DNA of 5,817 nucleotides from Actinomycetota bacterium. GTDB lineage: Bacteria > Actinomycetota > Humimicrobiia > Humimicrobiales > Humimicrobiaceae. Numbering within the stretch: the first letter of the stretch is position 1; the number at the start of each line of letters is the position of its first letter. Below the pieces are notes generated by a model. The model worked only from the letters and a program-made list of their open reading frames with translations, searched no databases and was not told the origin of the DNA. A program made the position numbers and the translations under genes. The stretch is from contig PWYO01000214.1 of assembly GCA_003567835.1 (NCBI GenBank), forward strand, positions 1 through 5,817, read 5' to 3'. Shown piece by piece: positions 1 through 4,427 of this stretch.

Positions 1-1082
1 CCCTTGAAGGGGGTACCGCAGCCCTGGCTGTAGGTTCCGGACAGGCAGCAGAGACCCTGGCCCTGTTGGCCATTACCAAGCCTGGGGAAGAGATTGTGGC
101 TGCAGACAATCTATACGGGGGTACATTCCAGCTTTTTCATCATACTTTTCCCCATCTGGGCAGAAAAGTTCAGTTTGTGGATTCACAAAATCCCGAGGCT
201 GCCAAAGAAGCCCTGGGCCCCAAGACCAAGGCCATGTATGCTGAAACCATCGGCAACCCCAAACTGGATATTTTGGATTTTGAGCGGTGGGCCCAAATAG
301 CCCATGAAGCAGGCATACCTTTGGTGGTGGACAACACCCTGGGTGTGGGTCTGGTCAGCCCCATTGATTGGGGCGCGGATATCGTGGTGCTCTCAGCCAC
401 CAAGTTTGTGGGCGGCCATGGCACTTCCATCGGCGGCATTATTGTTGATTCCGGCAATTTTGACTGGTCCAATGGGCGGTTTCCCCAGTTTACAGAGCCT
501 GATCCCAGCTATCACGGGATCAAGTTCTGGGATACTTTCGGCCAGTTCCAAGAGATGGGCAATATTGCCTTCATCGTCAAAGTCAGGGTGCAGCTGCAGC
601 GGGATATTGGTGCTGCGCTAAGCCCCTTTAATGCATTCCTGTTTCTGCAGGGCCTGGAAACACTGCCCCTGCGGGTCAAACAACATGCCCAAAATGCCCT
701 GGCCCTGGCCAAATATCTGCAAGGCCATCCCTCGGTGGCATGGGTAAACTATCCGGGGCTCAAAGACCATCCCAGCCATTCCCTGGCCCAAAAATATCTG
801 GACGGCCAATACGGGGCCTTGATTGGTTTTGGCATCAAGGGGGGCCTGGAAGCGGGCAAGCGCTTTATTGAGTCGGTGCAGCTTTTTTCACATCTGGCCA
901 ATATCGGGGACGCCAAAAGTTTGGTCATCCACCCCGCGTCCACCACCCATCAGCAGCTCTCCCCCCAAGAGCAGGCCCGTACCGGGGTCACCCCCGATTA
1001 TATTCGGCTTTCTGTAGGGCTGGAAGATATCCAAGACCTCAAGGAGGACCTGGATCAGGCACTGGTCCAGTCCGCGGAATAA
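1..1082 (+). CDS. metY: O-acetylhomoserine sulfhydrylase (MetY-like), 5'-truncated
   Basis: This PLP enzyme of the Cys/Met metabolism family (cystathionine gamma-synthase fold, cytoplasmic) is expected to make L-homocysteine from O-acetyl-L-homoserine and sulfide. The frame is already open at base 3 (codons read LEGGTAAL...), so the start lies outside the window; the TTG at 66 is internal. 359 codons are present. The family is usually about 425-430 residues, so roughly 65-70 N-terminal residues are missing. Visible landmarks are DNLYGGT (PLP-stacking Tyr), VVDNT (Asp contacting the pyridine nitrogen), SATKFVGGHG with the Schiff-base Lys at 402-404, EPDPSYHG, SPFNAFLFLQGLETL, and GDAKSLVIHPASTTHQQLS near 906-960. 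GDAKSL is typical of MetY, where gamma-synthases and gamma-lyases have GGVESL. VVDNTLGVGLVSP and VVLSATK differ from the commoner VVDNTFATP and VVHSATK. The stop is TAA at 1080-1082, just ahead of the cystathionine beta-synthase gene. Family assignment is firm; the sulfhydrylase substrate is inferred from these motifs. Confidence 0.93.
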   Translation, partial: LEGGTAALAVGSGQAAETLALLAITKPGEEIVAADNLYGGTFQLFHHTFPHLGRKVQFVDSQNPEAAKEALGPKTKAMYAETIGNPKLDILDFERWAQIAHEAGIPLVVDNTLGVGLVSPIDWGADIVVLSATKFVGGHGTSIGGIIVDSGNFDWSNGRFPQFTEPDPSYHGIKFWDTFGQFQEMGNIAFIVKVRVQLQRDIGAALSPFNAFLFLQGLETLPLRVKQHAQNALALAKYLQGHPSVAWVNYPGLKDHPSHSLAQKYLDGQYGALIGFGIKGGLEAGKRFIESVQLFSHLANIGDAKSLVIHPASTTHQQLSPQEQARTGVTPDYIRLSVGLEDIQDLKEDLDQALVQSAE

Positions 1083-1089
1083 TGGATTT

Positions 1090-1102
1090 GGAGCGCAGAA
1101 TG
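1090..1102 (+). promoter_or_regulatory. Ribosome binding site that decides the cystathionine beta-synthase start
   Basis: GGAG at 1090-1093 lies six bases before the ATG at 1100. The earlier in-frame ATG at 1082 overlaps the upstream TAA by one base (TAATG) but has no convincing Shine-Dalgarno sequence before it. The 1100 start is therefore preferred. Initiation at 1082 by coupled re-initiation would add only six residues (MDLERR) and remains possible. Confidence 0.55.
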
Positions 1103-2521
1103 GATCAAAAAATTGAAAGCATGCCGGGTGCCGGCAAAAAGGCAGGCCCTGCTGCGGGAAAAGAATTGCATAATATCCTGGAAGCGGTGGGAAAAACACC
1201 GCTGGTTAAGCTTAACCGTATTACCGAAGACATCAGCTCCCCGGTTTACGTAAAGCTGGAGGCCCTTAATCCAGGCGGAAGCGTAAAAGACAGGATCGGG
1301 CTGTCCATGATTGAAGCTGCGGAAAAAAAGGGACTGCTCAAGCCGGGGGACACCATTGTGGAGGCTACGGCTGGCAACACCGGGGTGGGTTTGGCTATGG
1401 CTGCGGCCATCAAGGGATACCGGGCTATTTTTGTGATGCCGGATAAAATGAGTGCGGATAAAGTAAGATTGCTCAGAAGCTATGGTGCAGAGGTGGTGAT
1501 GGTGCCCACCGCGGTCCCTGCCCATTCTCCGCATAGCTATAATGGGGTGGCTGACAGGCTGGCCCGGGAACTGCCCGGTGCATGGCGGCCCCATCAGTTT
1601 GAAAATCCCCATAATCCTCAAACCCATTATGCGGAGACCGGTCCGGAAATATGGGAAGACTCTGCAGGCAGGGTGGAAGTCTTTGTGGCCGGAATGGGCA
1701 CAGGGGGCACCATTTCCGGGGTAGGCCGGTATTTAAAGCAGCAAAATCCCAGCATTGAAATTGTGGGCGCTGACCCGGAAGGCTCCATTCTTTCCGGAGA
1801 CAGCCCCAAACCCTATCTGGTAGAAGGAATTGGAGAAGATTTTATTCCCAAAACTTTTAACCGGCAGATGGTGGATCATATGATTCGCGTAAGCGACCAG
1901 CAATCTTTTCTTACCGCTCGCCGTCTTGCCCGTGAGGAAGGCATGCTGGTGGGCGGTTCCTCGGGTACTGCTGTTGCCGCTGCGCTAAAGTTTGCCCAGA
2001 GGCTCAAACAGCCCAAGTATATGGTGGTTTTGCTTCCGGACACTGGAAGAAATTACCTGAGCAAAATTTTTTCAGACCAATGGATGCAAAAGAAGGGGTT
2101 CTGTGAACAAAAAGAGATGCCTGCCGCCAGGCTCGGCCAGGTGCTGGATTACAAAAAGTTTGAATCCATCATTGCCATTGGACCCCAAGATACGCTGGCC
2201 AAGGCCTTGACCCTGATGGACCATCACCACATCTCTCAGCTGCCGGTTATCGATCAGAACACGGTGGTGGGCGCCTTGGATGAAGCCGCGGTCATGAAGG
2301 TTCTCCATGAGGGCATTGATTTTCGTCACAGTCCTGTCTGCGAGGCCATGGGCCGGCCCTTGCCTGTTTTGGACCAAAAGGTCGATGTCCTGGAAGCGTA
2401 CCGCATGCTTCTTTCAGGCACGGGAGCGGTTGTGGTTGGCAAGGGCAAAAAACTTGCCGGGGTGATTACCACCACTGATATAATAAACTATTGGACCAGA
2501 GGCAAAAGACATGAGATTTGA
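1100..2521 (+). CDS. cbs: Cystathionine beta-synthase with C-terminal CBS-domain pair
   Basis: A fold-type II PLP enzyme, expected to condense L-homocysteine with L-serine (or O-acetylserine) to cystathionine, the first step of reverse transsulfuration. Numbered from the 1100 start (473 residues), the catalytic core spans about 24-330. It has NPGGSVKDR with the PLP Lys63, EATAGNTGVGLA (about 88-99), the phosphate-binding GTGGT loop (200-204), DPEGSIL, VEGIGEDFIP, GGSSG (285-289) and LPDTGRNYLSKIFSDQWM. The last few are characteristic of cystathionine beta-synthases rather than plain cysteine synthases. Two CBS domains follow at about 346-406 and 409-467; the second carries G454-V-I-T-T-T-D460, the usual adenosyl-ribose motif. 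No N-terminal haem region like that of the animal enzyme is seen. Core plus CBS pair at about 460-480 residues resembles the mycobacterial type. The gene starts 17 bases after metY and overlaps the next gene by 11 bases. Serine versus O-acetylserine preference is not decided by the sequence. Confidence 0.92.
   Translation: MDQKIESMPGAGKKAGPAAGKELHNILEAVGKTPLVKLNRITEDISSPVYVKLEALNPGGSVKDRIGLSMIEAAEKKGLLKPGDTIVEATAGNTGVGLAMAAAIKGYRAIFVMPDKMSADKVRLLRSYGAEVVMVPTAVPAHSPHSYNGVADRLARELPGAWRPHQFENPHNPQTHYAETGPEIWEDSAGRVEVFVAGMGTGGTISGVGRYLKQQNPSIEIVGADPEGSILSGDSPKPYLVEGIGEDFIPKTFNRQMVDHMIRVSDQQSFLTARRLAREEGMLVGGSSGTAVAAALKFAQRLKQPKYMVVLLPDTGRNYLSKIFSDQWMQKKGFCEQKEMPAARLGQVLDYKKFESIIAIGPQDTLAKALTLMDHHHISQLPVIDQNTVVGALDEAAVMKVLHEGIDFRHSPVCEAMGRPLPVLDQKVDVLEAYRMLLSGTGAVVVGKGKKLAGVITTTDIINYWTRGKRHEI
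2498..2521 (+). promoter_or_regulatory. Coupled stop/start junction with Shine-Dalgarno inside the upstream gene
   Basis: AGAGG at 2498-2502 sits eight bases before the ATG at 2511, and the upstream gene ends with TGA at 2519-2521. The two reading frames overlap by 11 bases. This arrangement points to translational coupling and to co-production of the beta-synthase and the gamma-lyase. Confidence 0.7.
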
Positions 2522-3659
2522 GTCAAAAGTGATCCATGCAGGCCAAAAACCGGATCCCCAGACAGGGGCGGTAATCCCGCCTGTTTACCAGACCTCCACA
2601 TACCGCCAGGATGGGATCGGGAAAAATGCTGGATATGAATATTCCCGTACCGATAATCCTACCCGAAGCAGGCTGCAGGCGCTTTTGGCTTCTCTGGAGG
2701 GGGGACGCTGGGGACTTGCTTTTGCTTCGGGGATGGCCGCATCCGCAGCAGTTTTCAGCCTGCTCAAGCCGGGAGACCATGTCATTGCCGGAGCGGATCT
2801 ATATGGGGGCACCTACCGGTTCTTGGAAAAGGTTTTGGTCCCCTGGGGGCTTGAGGTAAGCTATGCAGATCCCGATGACGGGAGGGGTTTTGAGAAGGCT
2901 GTGAAAAAAAACACCCGCCTGATCTGGGTGGAGACCCCCACCAATCCTTTGCTCAAGGTGATCGACCTGGGCAAGCTTTCCGGAGTGGCCGAGCATTTGA
3001 ATCTCTTATTGGCAGTAGACAATACATTTGCCCCCCCTTATTTGCAGAAGCCGCTGGCTTGCGGCGCGGACCTGGTGGTGCATAGCACCACCAAATACCT
3101 TTCCGGGCATAGCGATATCATAGGCGGCGGGCTGGTGACCTCCAATCCAAACATCCACCGGAGGTTAAAATTTTACCAGAATGCCGCCGGTGCGGTACCC
3201 GGGCCCTGGGACTGCTGGCTGACCATACGGGGCATGAAGACTTTGCCGGTCAGGATGCGGGAACATGAAAAAAATGCCTTGTTTTTGGCCCAGTATCTGC
3301 ACCGCCATCCACAGGTGGCCAAAGTATACTATCCGGGCCTGCCGGACAGCCCTTATCACGCTCTGGCTTCCAGGCAGATGGAGGGCTTTGGGGCCATGAT
3401 CAGCTTGGAGCTTGAAGGGGGCTTTAGGGCTGTGGAAAGATTCGTGTCCAGGCTAAAGTTTTTTTCACTGGCTGAAAGCCTGGGCGGGGTAGAATCTCTG
3501 GTGTGCTATCCTCCGGCCATGACCCATGCGGCTTTTTCCCCACAGCAGCGCGCCAGAAGGCACATTTCCGACAGCCTGGTAAGGTTGTCGGTGGGCATAG
3601 AGCATAAACTGGATCTAAGGGATGACCTGGCCCGGGCTTTGGCATCCTCAAAGGTTTAG
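2511..3659 (+). CDS. Cystathionine gamma-lyase / gamma-synthase family enzyme, gamma-lyase favoured
   Basis: Complete 382-residue PLP enzyme of the Cys/Met metabolism family, at the normal family length (about 380-400). With the beta-synthase just upstream, the likely reaction is cleavage of cystathionine to cysteine, 2-oxobutyrate and ammonia. Landmarks are IPPVYQTSTY, YEYSRTDNPTR (Glu43, Tyr44 and Arg46; the Tyr and Arg reach the PLP phosphate of the partner subunit), FASGMAA, DLYGGT (Tyr98 stacks on PLP), ETPTNP, VDNTF (Asp170), HSTTKYLSGHSD (Schiff-base Lys195), AVPGPWDCWL, RGMKTLPVRM, LGGVESL (Glu328), MTHAAFSP and LVRLSVGIE (Arg358 for the substrate carboxylate). The Glu43 plus Glu328 pair matches characterised gamma-lyases, whereas the E. 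coli gamma-synthase has Asp at the first position. These enzymes are often bifunctional, so gamma-synthase activity (metB) or H2S release from cysteine or homocysteine cannot be excluded. The start is supported by AGAGG and the coupled overlap. The fold assignment is firm; the direction of the reaction is inferred. Confidence 0.92.
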   Translation: MRFESKVIHAGQKPDPQTGAVIPPVYQTSTYRQDGIGKNAGYEYSRTDNPTRSRLQALLASLEGGRWGLAFASGMAASAAVFSLLKPGDHVIAGADLYGGTYRFLEKVLVPWGLEVSYADPDDGRGFEKAVKKNTRLIWVETPTNPLLKVIDLGKLSGVAEHLNLLLAVDNTFAPPYLQKPLACGADLVVHSTTKYLSGHSDIIGGGLVTSNPNIHRRLKFYQNAAGAVPGPWDCWLTIRGMKTLPVRMREHEKNALFLAQYLHRHPQVAKVYYPGLPDSPYHALASRQMEGFGAMISLELEGGFRAVERFVSRLKFFSLAESLGGVESLVCYPPAMTHAAFSPQQRARRHISDSLVRLSVGIEHKLDLRDDLARALASSKV

Positions 3660-3675
3660 GGGATGGGCCGAGATG
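3658..3675 (+). promoter_or_regulatory. Ribosome binding site that decides the methyltransferase start
   Basis: AGGGGA at 3658-3663 begins inside the TAG stop of the gamma-lyase and lies nine bases before the ATG at 3673. An in-frame ATG at 3622, inside the gamma-lyase gene, would add 17 residues (MTWPGLWHPQ...) that look like read-through of the overlapping frame. The ATG at 3663 is in another frame. The start at 3673 is therefore preferred. Confidence 0.6.
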
Positions 3676-4308
3676 GAAAAGACGCCTGCAGGTATTGCCC
3701 CGGATACCGAAGAAAAATACAACCGCTTTGCACCATACTATGACTGTTTTGTTGGGCCCCTGGAATGGGTCTTTTACCGAAGATGGCGGAGAAAATATAT
3801 TTCCGCCCTGAAGGGGAAGATTTTAGACATAGGGGTGGGCACAGGCAGCAATATCCGGTACTATCATGCCCAAGCGGAAGTGGTGGGCATCGACCGATCG
3901 GAGGGTATGCTGAACCTAGCCAGGCAAAAGCTGGCCCGATCGGGCAAAAAAAACATCACATTGGCCAAGATGGATGCAGAACATTTGGCCTTTGGCGCCA
4001 ATACCTTTGATTATGTGATTACCAGTTCGGTGTTCTGCTCCATGGATTGCCCCCAGGAGGGTCTTGCCCAGATCAGAAGGGTTCTAAAGAAGGGCGCAAA
4101 GGCGCTGATGATCGAGCATGTACTGAGCAGGCGGCGGCCGGCAGCCTTTTTGCAGTCCGCTGTCAATCCCCTGGCCTGCCGCTTTTTTGCCGATCATCTG
4201 GACAGGGAACTTGGGTCTGCGATAACCAGTGCGGGCCTGGAACTGGTTACAGAAAAAAACCTGGCCCTTGGCGATGTGTTCAGGCTGTTTGTGGCCCGAA
4301 AAACCTAA
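3673..4308 (+). CDS. Class I SAM-dependent methyltransferase, METTL7/PmtA-like, substrate unknown
   Basis: A 211-residue Rossmann-fold methyltransferase (Methyltransf_11 type), probably soluble or peripherally membrane-bound. The N-terminal YNRFAPYYD and GPLEWVFYRRWRRKY segment (residues 16-42) is aromatic and basic. SAM motif I is ILDIGVGTGSN (50-60). The acidic residue for the ribose is Asp74 in VVGIDRSEGM. The adenine-side motif is KMDAEHLAF (about 99-107), followed by FDYVITSSVFCSM (112-124), RRVLKKGAKALMIEHVLS (135-152) and a closing RLFVARK strand. The GTGSN..YY, V(F/L)CS and EHV signatures resemble the METTL7/TMT1 thiol methyltransferases and bacterial phosphatidylethanolamine methyltransferases. 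No transmembrane helix is evident. The gene begins 13 bases after the gamma-lyase stop, so it is probably the last gene of the operon. Its product S-adenosylhomocysteine would be recycled to homocysteine, the substrate of the neighbouring enzymes. The methyl acceptor could be a lipid, quinone, small thiol or other small molecule; the sequence alone does not say. Confidence 0.85.
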   Translation: MEKTPAGIAPDTEEKYNRFAPYYDCFVGPLEWVFYRRWRRKYISALKGKILDIGVGTGSNIRYYHAQAEVVGIDRSEGMLNLARQKLARSGKKNITLAKMDAEHLAFGANTFDYVITSSVFCSMDCPQEGLAQIRRVLKKGAKALMIEHVLSRRRPAAFLQSAVNPLACRFFADHLDRELGSAITSAGLELVTEKNLALGDVFRLFVARKT

Positions 4309-4334
4309 ATACCCGCCTTCTTTTTGCGCACGGG

Positions 4335-4363
4335 CAGGGTGCGGCTACGCTGTTTGTTTTTTT
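4335..4363 (+). terminator. Weak intrinsic terminator candidate after the sulfur operon
   Basis: A short imperfect hairpin can form: CAG (4335-4337) pairs with CTG (4350-4352), and GCG (4341-4343) pairs with CGC (4348-4350, sharing the C at 4350) around a GCTA loop, with a GGT bulge on the left arm. A T-rich tract with seven T's follows at 4353-4363. An alternative stem pairs CGCAC (4327-4331) with GTGCG (4339-4343), but it sits further from the T-run. Neither stem is strong, so termination here may be partial, with some read-through into the topoisomerase gene. Confidence 0.35.
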
Positions 4364-4375
4364 AAAATAATTGTT

Positions 4376-4403
4376 TTGTTTTTTTTTGGTTTAGTGCTAT
4401 TAT
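4376..4403 (+). promoter_or_regulatory. Sigma70/SigA-like promoter with extended -10 for the topoisomerase gene
   Basis: A TTGTTT hexamer (4376-4381) is followed after 16 bases by TATTAT (4398-4403), which is preceded by TG one base upstream (TGC, 4395-4397), an extended -10 element. Transcription would start near 4410, giving a leader of roughly 15 bases. The region is very T-rich, so the -35 match is weak evidence by itself. A second reading is the TTTAAAATAA at 4361-4370 as an archaeal TATA box, with a start near 4390. The sequence does not decide between them. Confidence 0.45.
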
Positions 4404-4412
4404 TTCAAATTC

Positions 4413-4427
4413 AAGGTGATTATTTTG
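4413..4427 (+). promoter_or_regulatory. Strong Shine-Dalgarno site fixing a TTG start
   Basis: AAGGTGAT at 4413-4420 is a long complement to the 3' end of 16S rRNA and lies four bases before the TTG at 4425. An in-frame GTG at 4416 falls inside this site, so it is an unlikely start. The TTG also gives the normal family beginning (M)KLIISEKEIAAKRIA, with the TOPRIM glutamate at residue 7. Confidence 0.7.

Noticed and set aside
1055..1627. Long minus-strand open frame (190 codons) opposite the beta-synthase gene
   Set aside because: It overlaps a gene with unmistakable catalytic motifs, and its translation shows no recognisable domain; it is a shadow of the coding strand.
2904..2911. Run of eight A's in the gamma-lyase gene (a second one at 3946-3953 in the methyltransferase) as programmed slippage sites
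   Set aside because: Both genes read through in one frame with all expected motifs and normal length, and no stimulatory structure is evident.
3622..3672. Upstream ATG start for the methyltransferase
   Set aside because: It would overlap the gamma-lyase gene by 38 bases, add family-atypical residues and ignore the AGGGGA site before 3673.
4309..4424. Riboswitch or T-box leader in the gap
   Set aside because: The gap is short and T-rich, with no SAM-riboswitch or T-box core; any such leader for the sulfur operon would lie left of the window.
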